A DNA stretch of 64,000 bases from Chrysomallon squamiferum (lineage: Eukaryota > Mollusca > Gastropoda > Neomphalida > Peltospiridae), in the NCBI GenBank assembly GCA_012295275.1, contig CM022670.1:13584583-13648582 (forward strand). The letters run 5' to 3'. Positions 24,477 through 54,230 of the stretch are shown piece after piece. Position numbers and translations under genes: made by a program. Each line of letters opens with the position of its first letter. Position 1 is the stretch's first letter. The notes beneath the pieces are model-generated. The model saw only the letters and a list, made by a program, of their open reading frames with translations, had not been told where the DNA came from and did not search any database.

Positions 24477-25547
24477 ATGGCTACCTGGATTAACAACTGT
24501 CGATTTATTATTCTGAAAAAAGTATTGCAGATTTCAGTTATTAGGAAAACTCTTTATAATATAAATGCTGCACAGTTCAAAAATGTTGATATGGGTTTTT
24601 ATACAGGTCTCTGTAGACCACTGTCATTGGCAACACATGATCTGTCAAATGATTTTCAAAGGAAGGAGCACAGAAGCTATTCAACCTCTGGAATTCGGAA
24701 ATTTTCCACCACTGCCCAAGTGTTAACATCAAAGAGAAAACCTATAGTGGTTTCTGAAAAGGTGAACACTGATGCACCAGCAAAACATGCAACAGTTCAA
24801 GTTTTTGACACATCTGACAAACTCATTGGTAAGATGACTTTTGCAAAAGCTGAAGAGCTTGCTAAGAAGGATGACTTGAAACTTGTGGATATAGGAAAGA
24901 ATGAAGATAATGTACATTGCTTTAAGTTGATGACAGGAAAGCAACTCTTTGAAGAAACCATGAAACAGAAAAGTAGCAAGAAGCAGGAAGGAGGAAAGAA
25001 AGAAAAAGAGTTTCGAATTAAAATAAACATCTCTGACCATGATCTGGAAGTGAAACTAAACCAGATGAAAGGCATTCTGAAGAAAGGAATAAATGCAAAG
25101 GTTGTCATCCGAAATGATTCGAAGACTAGTGAGGTATTAATTTTTATCTTTTTATGTTAATTATTATTTGGAATAATACAGGGATGAATGTTTAGAGCAC
25201 TGACATGAACCTTGATAGGTAACGGTGTCACTCCTCTTTATTGGATTATTTCCCATTCCAGCCCTTGTGCATAGTTGAGAATTCAGTTGTGTGCTGATAA
25301 CTAGTGAGCTTAACTTTACTTAATTAAAATATGAATTTACTTGTTTACAAAATTAGCATTATTATTATTATTATTTTTTTTTTTTTTTTTCATTTTTAAA
25401 TTTCAGGCAGAGGTTAATAAGTTGCAGAGTAGTTTGTTGAAAAAAATTACAGAAAATATTCAGGATCTGGCAACAGTGAAAAAGGCTTCTAAAACTACAA
25501 GCGACCTCATCTTCATTCTCAAAGCAAATGAGGAGCAGGAGAGTTAA
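24477..25547 (+). CDS. MTIF3: mitochondrial translation initiation factor IF-3
   Basis: Two coding exons, 24477-25133 and 25407-25547, joined in phase 0 (donor GAG then GTATTA; acceptor TTTCAG), give 265 residues, close to vertebrate MTIF3. The start chosen is MATWINNCRF, right after the acceptor TTTTTTCAG at 24475; an in-frame ATG at 24423 would lie inside the intron. The first ~80 residues are basic and lack clusters of acid, as expected for a mitochondrial presequence. Then follow VQVFDTSDKLIGKMTFAKAE (IF3 N-domain), a Lys-rich linker (KSSKKQEGGKKEKEF), and the C-domain EFRIKINISDHDLEVKLNQM...FILK. The factor binds the mitochondrial small subunit and helps initiation-codon selection. It is head-to-head with FIP1. 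Its intron contains a SINE fragment. Confidence 0.85.
25190..25265 (+). mobile_element. decayed tRNA-derived SINE (head part)
   Basis: Inside the MTIF3 intron. AGAGCACTGACATGAACCTT and GGTAACGGTGTCACTCC resemble a degraded tRNA gene with A- and B-box regions. They are followed by TTGGATTATTTCCCATTCCA, which is shared with 41717-41735 and, loosely, 48590-48610. Same family as the copies at 11.8, 38.0, 41.7, 44.2 and 48.5 kb. Confidence 0.5.
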
Positions 25548-26290
25548 TCATGTACTTAGTAATACTTTACGTACTTTACAAACTGTGTTTTTTTTAAATG
25601 AAAAGATACACAGTACACAACATGCTTTTATCTTTTGTTTCTCATTTACTAGAATCCATTACCTAAATTGAAACTGACATTGATCTTTCTCAGAATCAGA
25701 TGACTGTAATAATAATATGATGTTGAAAAAGATTAATAACAAAATTTTAATACTTAAACATTTCATTATATGCAGGTCCATTGTGATGATTGAATGTAAT
25801 GTAGCAAGCACTGGATTTCTGTTTAATAATCAAGAATAGGCAGCTGTTTTTAAAATAAATTCACCGTTTCATGTGAAACCAAAAGTGATAAATTATTTTT
25901 ATACATGAGACTCACCACATCTCACCAGTATAACATGATAAATCAGTGGATAAAGAAAACTGTATTTTGGATTTCAACTCAGTATCAGTTCATGGACAGA
26001 GGTAAGTGCTGGCACTATTTCTCATACTTGGATTTTTGGCATCAAGATTCTATCCAGTAACAAAATGAGGAAGTTTTATCAAAAAGGAAATTTTGTATAT
26101 TGAAAATATTGAAGAAAAAGATAACTGATTTTTAAAAAAAAAAAAAATGTTTTAATATATATGTGCTGTGTGTTGTTGATGTAGGAAAAAATGTACCATT
26201 GTTACCATTATTACTGGTACAGATTTGGTTTGTTTAAATACTCTGCTAATAAATCTCTATATTAAATAAAAATAATGTTTGTCTTACATT
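25548..26290 (+). other. MTIF3 3' UTR and candidate poly(A) signals
   Basis: Sequence after the MTIF3 stop codon. Canonical AATAAA hexamers near 26248 and 26264 are plausible transcript ends. Assignment is by position only. Confidence 0.3.
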
Positions 26291-28186
26291 CTATGAAGTT
26301 GCCATGACTTTAATATTTAACTGTGGGCAAGAAAAGAAAATAAAGCTAATAAACACCAAGATATGTCTCCTTTCTTAAAAAAAACCCCAAACAACATAAG
26401 ATAAAATAACACAAAACTGGAAATGGATGTAGTGTCATTAGTCAATGACACTAATATATCTAGCAGTTGTGGACAAACTGAAAAACACAAAATATGCATA
26501 GAAATTGTTTATTTGCCTTCCACTGACAGTTGTCATAGGTATTACAAAGCTTATGATAAATTTTCACACCTAATTATTTCTGCATGTAATTAAAATTTTA
26601 TAATCATTTATAACGTATGACAGAATTCTTGACAGTAAATATGTAAAGTTAACTTTCACATTAACTGAGTGTCAAGATAAGATAAAGGCTCATTTAACTG
26701 TTATAAATTACAAGGTACTGTCTCTGATACTAAATTAGTTTTCACGAACAAAATTTACTGTGGTTTTTACAAATCGAATGATTGTCATTTAAATACACTA
26801 TGACGATAAATGTGGATATCTAGATTTTGGATTCAAACTTAAGAGATCATGATTATATATAATGAATCTTGATGAAGTATTGCAACATTTTGATCAGTTT
26901 TCCTCTCCGTGGACCAATCCGTAAGAAGGTTAAGTGGCATGGTTAATCATAATTAAATGATCCTGAAAGTTCAGTGGGTACTTCAGCTTCTGGTACACAA
27001 ACATACAAGTCCAGTTAGTTGATTTTATATGACATATCTGAATTAATATGGATCAGTGGTAAGGAAAGAGAACAGAAATCAGAAATATGTTACTTCTAAC
27101 ATATCACAACATCATGCATCTATAGTCTTTATGACAACCAGTTTTTACAAAAAAAAGAAAAAAATATATATCACACATGCAGCAAATAAATATATAGACG
27201 AATTACAGTGTTATGTTATTGTTAAATGTTTCTTAATATGTAAAATATATATTTGATCTACAATAAGGCATGCTGTAATAAAATTTAATACACTCATACA
27301 TATATAGGTGTGACTTGAAAAACATCAAATACATTTATATTTATGTAGATATTTCATGTACACATTGTAACAAACAATAAAATTTGCCCCCTGATGTACC
27401 AAAATATTTTTAACAATTAAAAAAGTATAAAAATGTGGGGTTTTTTTTGTAAAATTTTAATAGTAAAATATATGTATTTTAAAATAGCAGAAACAAAAAA
27501 CATACCAAAAACATTTTAACTTAGATGTTTAAAATCACATTTTAACTGTAACATAATACTGGATGCACGGAAGACAGAAATGTGTTAAAAATATTATGCT
27601 ATAAACCCTATCACAAAAATCTTCTGCAAATGTATTTTATGAAATTTGCAATTCACAGATTTATAAAGAGTATTCATTTTTCATTTCAAATAAAGTAAAT
27701 AAATAAAATAAATTTAAAACAACCAACAAAAAACTTTAAATAAAGAAGAAAAAAGCTAGCTAATTTTTCTAAGTTATACCGACAACTGAATGAGGTTACC
27801 ATCAAATTCAATTCTATGACATTTCCCAGTAAACATTCTTGTTTCATATACAACAGTTTTAAACAAGTAGTGGAAATTTGGTCTTTAAATAGATTAATTA
27901 AAAATATACAATAATGTATTTAACAAAGCTGATTTCCAATACATTTTTTTAAAAAGAAGAAAAGAACTGTTGTATACTAATGAACTTGTATACAGGGTCA
28001 CATTTTATATATCATACATTTAAAATAAGGACATACAGTAATATAAATACACATGAATACACAGTAGGAAGAATAATACTTTGAAACATATAAACCAAAG
28101 TATTAGATGAAAACAAATATAAAAGTTTAATTTTACAAACATATAAAAATTATTCATAATTATGTGGGTTTTTAATGCCTGTTTAC

Positions 28187-28187
<1 letters not shown>

Positions 28188-28236
<49 letters not shown>

Positions 28237-28295
28237 ATATGTATGTATGGATACTGTAATGCAGTATATGTATGTGTGCATCTAAGTAAAAGCAT

Positions 28296-28326
<31 letters not shown>
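28188..28326. repeat. compound TA/TG/CA microsatellites
   Basis: A TA run, then a TG run to about 28235, unique bases, then a CA run at 28301-28326. The TG and CA parts are inverted with respect to each other and could pair. Confidence 0.85.
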
Positions 28327-29589
28327 AGCACACACATCTGCATAGAAGTAAAACTCTGTTAATGATTTACAAAAGTTGTGAAGAGGTACAGTTATAAACA
28401 TGAAGACTACAGATACAGAATGAACAGCTCTAGAATATCCTCATCAAACCAATACCACTTTTAAAATTCCCATTTTGTTTTGGCATCCAGTTCATATTAA
28501 CCACCAGTGATGATGATGATGATAATCATCATCACAGTAACAAACAAAAAAAAATTAAATACAAAGTAAATGAATAAATGAAAGAAAAGGTGAAATGCTT
28601 CAGAATCATAAATAACTAGCACAGTACACAGAAGAAATCAACCCAAAAAATTAAAAATTGTATGTCTACATAAGATTTTTAATTTTTAAATTAAACTACT
28701 AGTGTATGATGTAGCATTACTGATGGATTCCCACTTGTTCTGATTATTTCTTTCAGAAGGCAGTGTTTAACCAAAAAAAAAGCTAAAAAACCCCTATTTC
28801 TATCCCATTTAACATAGATACAAGATGTACCTGTATATGTGTTAAGCATTTAGCAGATTTAAAGCCAGTATTTGAAATCATGCTTTTATATAGAAATGTA
28901 ACATGAAACAAAGTATGCATTTCTAATGGATGTAGTTTTGGTCTTAATAATAAGCTATTATAACAGTTAAAAATTTCGAATGTCTGATTCACGTGGAATG
29001 AGATTTTTTTTTAAAAATTACAAAGTAACAAAAATATTAGTATGTTAGTGATTAATATTTCTTATAACAAACTTACATACAAAAATATTAATAGAAACAA
29101 AATAACAATATAAATGAATAAACTTTCACATATATTAATCAACAATAAAAGTATGGACGATGCAGAATTTTAAAAAATGTTTCAAAAACTCAGTCTGTTT
29201 TAGGTCTGATTAAAACAATTTGATTAAACTGTTCAGTACTGGTCTCTTCATAGCTGACTTATTTTACATAAACCAATTATAAGAACACATTTTAAAGTTG
29301 AGCAAATGATGTATGAATCCACAGATTCTATAAATAATGCCAGTAGTTTATTTTTCTACAAACAATTAGGAATGTCAGAGAAAAAAAAAAAAAAAAATCC
29401 CTTTTATTATTATATTTTAATGAATGGTTCTTGTAGTTTTAATAATTGTGCAAGTTTATATATTTCTTTAATTTTTAAATGACTACATCCTGCACTGAAC
29501 ACACTGTTTAAAGTTATCAGTACAGTGAGATGGATTGTTACTCAGTGACTGACACTTCCAATCGTTCTTTCTGCAGATCACATGAATGT

Positions 29590-29830
29590 GATTGACAAAA
29601 CAAATAATGAGGTAAGTCTTAGCCATTACATATGACTGACAAGATAACAGAAGAGCAACTCCAACCAAATATGGTTCTAAAAGTCTGACTGACAAGACAA
29701 CTGAAATAATCAACCCCACCCATTACACTTCTAAAATTCAGCAACAGTACAACAGACAGAATAATGCTGGTTATTGTTGAGCAACTTACATCAACTCGGT
29801 TATAAAAGTCTGATGGACAGTGTTAATTCC
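29590..29830. repeat. degenerate ~60-bp minisatellite
   Basis: AAAAGTCTGACTGACAAGAC, CTAAAATTCAGCAACAGTAC and AAAAGTCTGATGGACAG-like segments recur about every 60-65 bp. Each is preceded by a CAACTCCAACC, CAACCCCACCC or CAACTTACATCAA string. About three to four diverged units. Confidence 0.4.
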
Positions 29831-30060
29831 ACAATTTACCCAAGGAGTATGTTCTTTTGCTAGTAACAAACAACTGGAGACACTACCTGTTTAAACAAAC
29901 AGATGATGAAAGTAATTCATAAAATATAGAAAATGAGATACAAAATTTAAAATGAAATAAAAAATAATGTTAATAATTAAAAAGACTAAAACACAACAAC
30001 AACAAAAAAAAAAAGAAGAAAAAACTCAACATAAACAACAAGAATAATAACAATAACAAT

Positions 30061-30082
30061 AAAATAATAATAATAACAATAA

Positions 30083-30117
<35 letters not shown>
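30061..30117. repeat. (AAT)n microsatellite
   Basis: AAT/AAC units, the last twelve or so perfect. Confidence 0.85.
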
Positions 30118-30120
<3 letters not shown>

Positions 30121-30310
30121 TTAATTTAACAAATAAAATAATTATTTACAGATTGTGCCATGGAATGTAATTTTGCAATATTCTGACACTTACTTAGAAA
30201 AATACACATATTAAAAGAACAACCAAATTATTCTCAAAATGTCAGTGGAATTGATTGTAAAAATTGGAAACCTGATGTTTTGGCAGGCATAATTTAAAAA
30301 AAACAACAAT

Positions 30311-30341
<31 letters not shown>

Positions 30342-32958
30342 TTCCCTTTTATACCATCTGAAAAAAGCATTACAAATAAATAAGCAAATAAAAATATTGT
30401 TCTGGTGGTAAAAAATTGATGTGAAAGTTATATCTTTCTGTTCTGTAGTGCTAAAGTTTCTAGTCTATATTTCTTATTGGAGAAAACTCAATTAAAATAA
30501 ACCAATATTTACTTTAAAAACATTAAAAATTTGTCATAGTATTAAATAAATAACAGTAATTTTATAGTATATTGAGGTTTACTGGGTTTTTTATTTTCTT
30601 TTTCTTTTTTACTCTTCTTTAACTTCAAAAATTAAAACAAAATGTGTAATTTATTGAAATCTCTGATAAAGTTACTTTCATCAAATTTAAAAGTTAAAAC
30701 TATAAAAACATCTATGCTTGTAAAGAAAATACCTAAAAAGTTTTAAATCAGTTCATAACTACAAACTATATATTAACGAGAAAGACAAAAGAAAAAAGAA
30801 AAAAATAGTTTAAAATTTTTATAATGTATCTGCTTGTGTTCATTCTCAGAGTTTGTAAATGTGTTATGGAAGCTGTAACAGTACAAACATATAATGGCTG
30901 TTTGGCCTAAGCTACAGTGTATAAGCTTAATGCAGAAATGTGAAAACAAAAAAAACATGAAAACAGATAATTTTATTTACAGTGTAAAAAAAAATTGTTT
31001 TGCCATCTTAGTCTGAACTGATAAAAGAACAGGTTGTCATTTTTGAATTAGTTCTGGATATGAATCCACCTATACACGTGTGTATGCAAACACATGAATA
31101 CACACATACAAGTATACTGTGAAGTGTAAGTAAGCTGAAGTTTGCTATGCTACTTCAAACTGAGTCCATATATATTCAAGTTATGAATGCATATGTATAC
31201 CAGCATACAATATTTATATACTTTAGCTCTTAATTAGCAGTTTCAGTTATCTCAAGAAGACACACACACAAACACACACATACACACACACACACACACA
31301 CAAACTCAAGATATACCAAAATCTAAAATTAATTGTGTTAGCTTAAATTACCAAAATCGTGTGTATGAATAACCACACATACAAATTAATATAAAACATT
31401 CTCTCAGAATCTTGATCTATCATGACCAGGTCATGACAAAAACAAAAACAAAACACTCACACAAGCCATCACTTCCCTTCCAAAAAAATAATTAAAAAAT
31501 AATAATAATTTATTATCCTGCATTGAGCAAAAGCCTGCCATATTTTCTATAATGTTACCACTACAGGTCTAATTACATACAAAGAAAACATTCATCTAGA
31601 CACAGAGAACCCTCACATTAATGGACAAATTGGAATGAAAAATCAGTTAATGCTAAATATTCACTACTTCTGGATGATGATAAAAGCACTAGAGTATACA
31701 GGGTAGATAACAGAGCAGTGCTCAAATGAACAAGGGTTCACTGTATGAATGCTATTATGACAAAGCTTTGTAAAACAAAGAAACTGTAATAAAATCACTG
31801 CCAGTGAATTAAAACAAAGCTCAGATGATCTATCAACAACTGTTTGCACCTTGAAAATAACGTACCTCTTTTTAAAAGAAGTCAGCTTTCCACTGAAAGA
31901 TAACATCTTGGTAGGTGAAAAATGTCACTGTCTAATACTTAGAGAATATACAAATGAAAAGAATTTGATATAAATATTATAAAAATTCAAGGTAAAGTGT
32001 ATTATGCTATTCTTAAGTCAAACATCATTGTGCATGTTGCCCAGTATACCAGATGCTGAAGAGTGCAGTAATCATGCATGTATGTGCATTCTTGTTTATA
32101 AAACTGTTTATTTGTGTAAATCTATTATTTAAAAATTTGGTTTTAATTATTATTATTTATTTATTTCTAAATAATTGCTTTTACTGATGTATTAAATATC
32201 TACATAACTAATTTAAAAAAATGTAATATTTAAATGTTAATCTTTGTAATAAAAGATCTGGATTAAGGTTATGATTTTTACAAGTACTTTCATTTCGGTT
32301 TATCTTACATGTATCTACATCACTCATCAGCGATTAATTGTGTCTGTTTATTGGTCATTGTCTCTTTCCAAAAGCAATTACACAGCAACAAAGGTATCTT
32401 TTCTTATAAATCAAAATCTAGGTTACTATTTCCACAACTGAAGTTTGTTATGTAAGAAAAATGAATTACGTATAGAACATAAACCAAAATAAATATTTCT
32501 GCTGGCAGAGTAACAAGGCAAAATTATGTATAGAAAAAATAATTCTAATGTCCATGGCAGAAATACTAACAGTTTTACATTTGTTTTTCCAGCATTACTA
32601 GATGAAAACATTTTACTTATTAATACATTTAACTTGATCTTATATAACATACAAAAATAATAAATTAAATAAAAAATAAAAAATACATTTCTGTTTCTCA
32701 CTCTATATGCTATTCCAGTGTGGTAACATTATTATGAAGTGTACATATCAATTAACAGTACCTTTCTCACACACATTACCAGTGATATTGTGGTAAGTTC
32801 ATTTCTTTCATTATTTAATTTAACCCAATTCATCATAATATGTTTTCTTTCTTCGTCCTTTTTTTAAAACCGTATTTGCTTCAACAGCAGACATTTTCAA
32901 ATCGGGTGGTAGTCATTTCCTCCAGGGTTGGTGCTCCATTTAGTTATTAAACAACTTG

Positions 32959-49436
<16,478 letters not shown>

Positions 49437-50500
49437 GGTTGTCCATATGTCAATATAACATCCTGAATAACAATAACAATAATAACAACAGCAAAAAACA
49501 ATAAAACAAGTTTATCATTAGCAAAGTTGCAACCATCCTATTAATTGGCTACTGAATTAAATCACAAGAGAAGACATTATTGAATCTATTTTGGGTATTT
49601 TGTTGTTATACTTTATTATTAGGAAAGACTGATTACCATTGAAAATAGATTTAAAACATAAAAAAATAAATAAATAATATTTTGTTGAAATATCTTGGAC
49701 AAGCATTTTCACTTTAAGTTTAAACTGATAAATGTAACAGCTATCATATTTAATTCATTTTCTTAAGTGTTTATTTGTCTTTCTTTTTTTTTCTTTTCAT
49801 TTTTTTTAATTTTGTATTACTTACATGTTTCAGTTTCTGATAAATTTATATAATTTGTGAACGTGTGTTTTAGTTTTTTAACATTAAATGAATTACATTA
49901 TTTCATACTGCATATTCACACACACACATGCACACACATACAAACACACACATGATCACAGTTCATATGTCGAAAACATATAAATAAATAAAATTCATAT
50001 GATATTCTTTTACCACCTAAGCAAACTACCTTTCACAAAATAGGAACGCAAATACATATTACATCCGTGATTGATAAAGATCAAATATACCACATTGCAC
50101 AGAACAAAGATCTATTGCATAATACTATTAATAGTATAAAATGTGCTTACATTTTTTATTATTGCTATTATTATTTTATTTATTTTTAACTTAAATAACC
50201 GTGATCAACAGTCAGAATAAATGCAATGTCTAAACAGAACAGTGACGTCTCTGAAGGAGATCTGATGATATAGGTTTACACCACCATAATCAGGCAAAAT
50301 ATCTTTGAACCCGAACACACTTTAAAAATACATAATGATAATAAAAAATGGCCAAAAAGTGAAATTTAGCAACATGTTTCTATGAAATTCTTTACCTGTA
50401 CACAACTTCTTTTGTCTGACACACTTCACTGTTTAGATCAAAATCAAACTACGAAAGCAAACAAGGAAGTTGTTCAGAGCTAATTGCGCTCATCGCAAAT
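49437..50500 (-). promoter_or_regulatory. kinase 5' UTR exon(s) and upstream region
   Basis: The first coding exon begins with an acceptor (TATTCAG, exon start 49462) 26 bases before the ATG, so at least one untranslated exon lies upstream. The best candidate ends at 50396 with TTGTGTACAG then GTAAAG on the minus strand and extends to roughly 50480. Transcription start not determined. Confidence 0.4.
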
Positions 50501-50847
50501 GTACTTTATGGAGCTAACTTGTAAAGGTTTATCATGTATATTTGTTATCGGTTAGTTTAGTCTGATAGAAAAAATGACAAGCAATATGTCGCTTTATGGT
50601 GTTAATTATTTTTCATTTCTGTGTTTCACGTTTGTTGGATAATTTATTTCGTCAGAAGCTTTTCTGAACCTGATTCTACTGCCAAATCTAACAAAATGCT
50701 ATCTTAAATTGGTACAACATTAATTTTTAGACTTAGCTTTGAATTCCTATTCCACTTAATTATAATACAAGGAGTCAAGAAAAATAATTTAAAACTAAAA
50801 ATGTTTATACAGTTTTTTTGGAATGTACTACTGTCTTTATTTTTGTA

Positions 50848-50904
<57 letters not shown>

Positions 50905-52440
50905 CGCAAATAATCTTCAATAAAACTGTAATCAACTAAAAAATATATATTTGGTTTTTGTTTTTATTATGATTTTGTTTATTTAGTGTATATATATATA
51001 ATTTTTATTTAACTATTTATTTATTTCTCTCTTACCAGCTTTATATAAAATCAGTAAAAGAATTTGAGGACGTCAGTAACCACGGCAAATAATTAATATT
51101 TAAAATTATGTTAATAGTTACCTGTTAGTAATTAAACAAAGTTTTTAACAGATATGGGTATATTATTATTATTATTATTATTATTATTGAAATAACTAAT
51201 ATTAAATATCGATACTTAATTATTAAACTATTGAAATTTTAACTCAGTGTTTATCTTTAAAAATAAAATAACAAAAACAAACAAAAAAACACTTTAAATT
51301 TCTTAATATTATTATTATTCAGCTAAAAACAATAAGAGAGAAAGAAGAAGAAAAAGCCTATATTATTGCATATCATTTGTTCCTTTTACGCTATTAACTT
51401 GTTGGTGCTACTTCGGCGTGTGATCTACGCGTCGTGAAACTAGTTTGTAGCACCAAATTGGAAATGGAAATGGAAATGGAAAAAAATTAACGTGCTAATC
51501 AGAGCAAGCTGTAACACCAAATTGTTATTGCTCGGTTTATAACGCATTCTGGTTGTAAAGATCTTACCATTCGATAAATACATTGGCGAGGCGAGGCACA
51601 AATAATTTTGATAGCAATTTCATCTGTACAAAAGGTCTTTGTGTTTATGTCGCTGCATCATGTTTCAAAAATAAATAGACTCCTAAAGGTCTGTTGCTGG
51701 GCTAATATTAGAATAATTTCACTATAATCAAGGTAAAAATGTAAAACAATGAAATTCTTTAATTGTTTGCTCCAGTTCGCTAATACTTTATGCTCTCTTC
51801 TCCGAGAGCTGTTTTAGCCTAGTATTATTTGATTAAAGTTACACTTACTTTCCGCAAGTATCGTTAATAGTTTTCTTCTTCTTCTTTATTCGTTATTCGT
51901 ATTTTTTTGTATTGTTATTATTATTTTTATTTTTTTATTATTCATATTGTACATTAATATTTAATTATTATATTGCATGCATCAGTACAGATTCGTCAGC
52001 TTTTTAAGATTACATAAATTGAAATAGTAAACGATACGATCACATCGATAAATACTATAAACCTACGTATGAACGTAAATCCAAATACAATTAATTATAT
52101 CTAGACTTTTGATAAGGAATCCGTAATTATATAATTTATAGCAATGACATCTAAACATTTATAATATTATATTGCTAGTTTTTGTGTCAGTCTTGTTTAT
52201 TATTTGGTAAAATTAATGACTGAGAGATGAGCTTGTTATTTCATTACATGTACTTGTTGACTAACGGCATATATGTATAATGCATATAATATTTTATTTT
52301 TTATCAACCAAATATATTTTACTGTGCAAAATGTTGATGTATAATGTCATTTTTTTTAATTATTATTTTTTTCATTCTTTCTTTCTTTATTACTAACATT
52401 ATTGTTATTTTTTTATTATTATATATATATTTTTTTAAAG
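50501..52440. promoter_or_regulatory. Tec kinase / MED7 divergent intergenic region
   Basis: About 2 kb without coding exons separating two divergent genes. A CA array occupies 50852-50902. Around 51395-51610 the sequence is locally richer in CG dinucleotides (CTTCGGCGTG, CTACGCGTCGTGAAAC, GGCGAGGCGAGGC), the best promoter candidate, probably of MED7. A three-fold GGAAAT repeat lies at about 51459-51480. Confidence 0.4.
50852..50902. repeat. (CA)n microsatellite
   Basis: About 25 CA units. Confidence 0.95.
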
Positions 52441-52448
52441 TGTTCAAG

Positions 52449-53427
52449 ATGACAGAAAATCAGGGAGTCAGTGCATTTCCTCTTCCCCCAATGCAGTATG
52501 TAAACCTGTATACAGATGAAAATGTCAAGAAAGGTCGAGTGCCACCCCCTCCTTTACCTGTGCAAGTGAGTTACTTCAGTCCTTAATACGCTGTAAAAAC
52601 AAATAGTTTTACTAAGCTGGTGCCTGTTAATGGCAGTAAGATGAAGTGAACCATGCATGCAGATGTTACCATTTACTTGTCAGAATCGTCACAGATTAGG
52701 AAATATTTTATTTAATGTTCTGGCATATATTTTCATTTACATTCAAACATTAGTTTAAATAAATGTAATTATAAATGAAAAAAAAAAAAATTGTGTCCTC
52801 ACTAATTAATAAAATATAAAACTGCTGCGTTTAACTTTTCTTACAGTGCTCACATGTCATGTTTATACTTTTATTTTTCAGGACAATTACACAATGTTTG
52901 GCCAACCATTTTCAGCTGATGATGCAATCATTCGACCTCTAGAGCAGTCTGGCTGTAGAAGGTTGTATCCACAAAATTATGATCACAAACGTGAACTGAA
53001 AAAAATAAACCATTCCATAGTAATCAACTTCTTGGACATGCTTGACGTTCTAATCCATGCCCCAGAGTCTCCCAAAAGAACTGAAAAACTGGATGACTTG
53101 AATTTACTGTTCATTAATTTTCACCATCTGGTGAACGAGTTCAGACCTCACCAAGCCAGAGAGACACTGCGTGTTATGATGGAGGTGCAGAAAAAACAGA
53201 GACAAGAGATTGCTGACAGATTTCAGAAACATTTAGATAAAGTTAAAGAACTTATTGAAGAGGCCTTGAATAAACTTCCAGATGATCTGAGTCTTGATTC
53301 AAAGTTCATGGTAAAAAGTGAACTACTGTTACAGTCGGCAGGCAAAACAGATGATGATTCCTTAGATGGTGAACCATGCGATCGACTTGATCAGATGATG
53401 TGTGACATTGTTGATGGGATGAGCTGA
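52449..53427 (+). CDS. MED7: Mediator of RNA polymerase II transcription subunit 7
   Basis: Two coding exons, 52449-52565 and 52882-53427, joined in phase 0, give 220 residues (human MED7 about 233). Exon 1 encodes [20 protein letters not shown] followed by YTDEN and VPPPPLP; exon 2 encodes [20 protein letters not shown], then [36 protein letters not shown] and a long helical [20 protein letters not shown] / [20 protein letters not shown] region. These are the hallmark MED7 blocks. MED7 is a middle-module subunit that pairs with MED21 at the Mediator hinge. The start is the ATG after an acceptor (TTTTTTAAAG); an in-frame ATG at 52344 lies in a hydrophobic low-complexity intron sequence. A partial duplication spans the stop codon (see findings). 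Confidence 0.95.
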
Positions 53428-53645
53428 TCAGTGTTATTATGTGTGACGACGCTGTTGATGGGGATGAGCTGATCAGTGTATGATGTGTACAGCGACTTGA
53501 TAATCAGATTGTGTTTTCAATTGTTGTGGTCAGATGATGTATGAAACTGGTGGTGAATGTGTTTGTGTGAAACACTGACTTACTCAGACCAAGTATGAAA
53601 CTTGATGAATGTGTTTATGTGAAACACTGACTTACTCAGATGATA
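53400..53645 (+). repeat. two tandem duplications across the MED7 stop codon and 3' UTR
   Basis: Pair 1: 53400-53436 and 53439-53481 share GTTGATGGG(G)ATGAGCTG plus ATCAGTGT; the first copy encodes the last residues DIVDGMS and the stop. Pair 2: 53540-53588 and 53594-53640 share TATGAAACT, GAATGTGTTT and GTGAAACACTGACTTACTCA. Likely recent slippage-type duplications. Confidence 0.85.
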
Positions 53646-54230
53646 AACAATGGCATTACAATTGACTGGAGAGCAAAATCAAAGGTTGTGAGAAATTGAT
53701 TAATAATATAGCAGATAAAATGTGGCAAAACAGATTAAAATATTTTGAACACTAATTCCATTTCATGGCACAAGATCATGAAACATAACCTAATTACATA
53801 ATCAAATAATTTTTGGACTACCAGCAATTCAGCAATTATTTAATTATTTGCACAGTAGGTTATATAAAGAAATAAGTGGAACAGTATTGATGTGTTCATT
53901 TTTATTTCCAATCCTAGAATTTTTTTTTATTTTAAGTGCTGAGAAATTGATATTGTCAGATGGGATAAATTCCATACCACATTAACTGTTACGATAATGT
54001 ACATGTATGCATCGCTAAAGGAATATCTGTTCATGCATAGAGTTATTACATTTTGGATGTATTATCTTGATATGAGGTTTTTTTCCTTTTTTTAACTTTG
54101 AATAATAATACTGAAAAAAATAAACTGAGAGGGACTTTTCTGTTCTTGTTTTTGTTTTCTTAATGATTTCTGGCATTGTTCTGTTTCTCTTCTCAAAAAT
54201 AAAGATATATACAGACATTATTTCATGTTT
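53646..54230 (+). terminator. MED7 3' UTR with poly(A) signal
   Basis: Canonical AATAAA at 54198-54203, about 770 bases after the stop codon, followed by T/G-rich sequence (CATGTTTGTTTTGTTGTTTT), a good downstream element. An earlier hexamer is near 54118. Confidence 0.55.

Larger units (their letters stand above)
26291..32958. other. convergent non-coding interval between MTIF3 and the Tec kinase
   Basis: No protein-coding exon was supported on either strand in about 6.7 kb. It should contain the kinase 3' UTR next to 32958. Contents: TA/TG and CA arrays (28188-28235, 28301-28326, 31261-31301), an imperfect GAT/ATC hairpin at about 28506-28533, AAT arrays (30061-30117), a poly(A) run (about 30308-30338) and a degenerate minisatellite at 29590-29830. 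Confidence 0.5.

Noticed and set aside
28506-28533. GTGATGATGAT / ATCATCATCAC hairpin
   Set aside because: Trinucleotide GAT repeat facing its complement; no evidence of a functional RNA or terminator.
52344-52448. Upstream in-frame ATG for MED7
   Set aside because: Low-complexity hydrophobic translation of T-rich intron; family similarity begins at the ATG at 52449.
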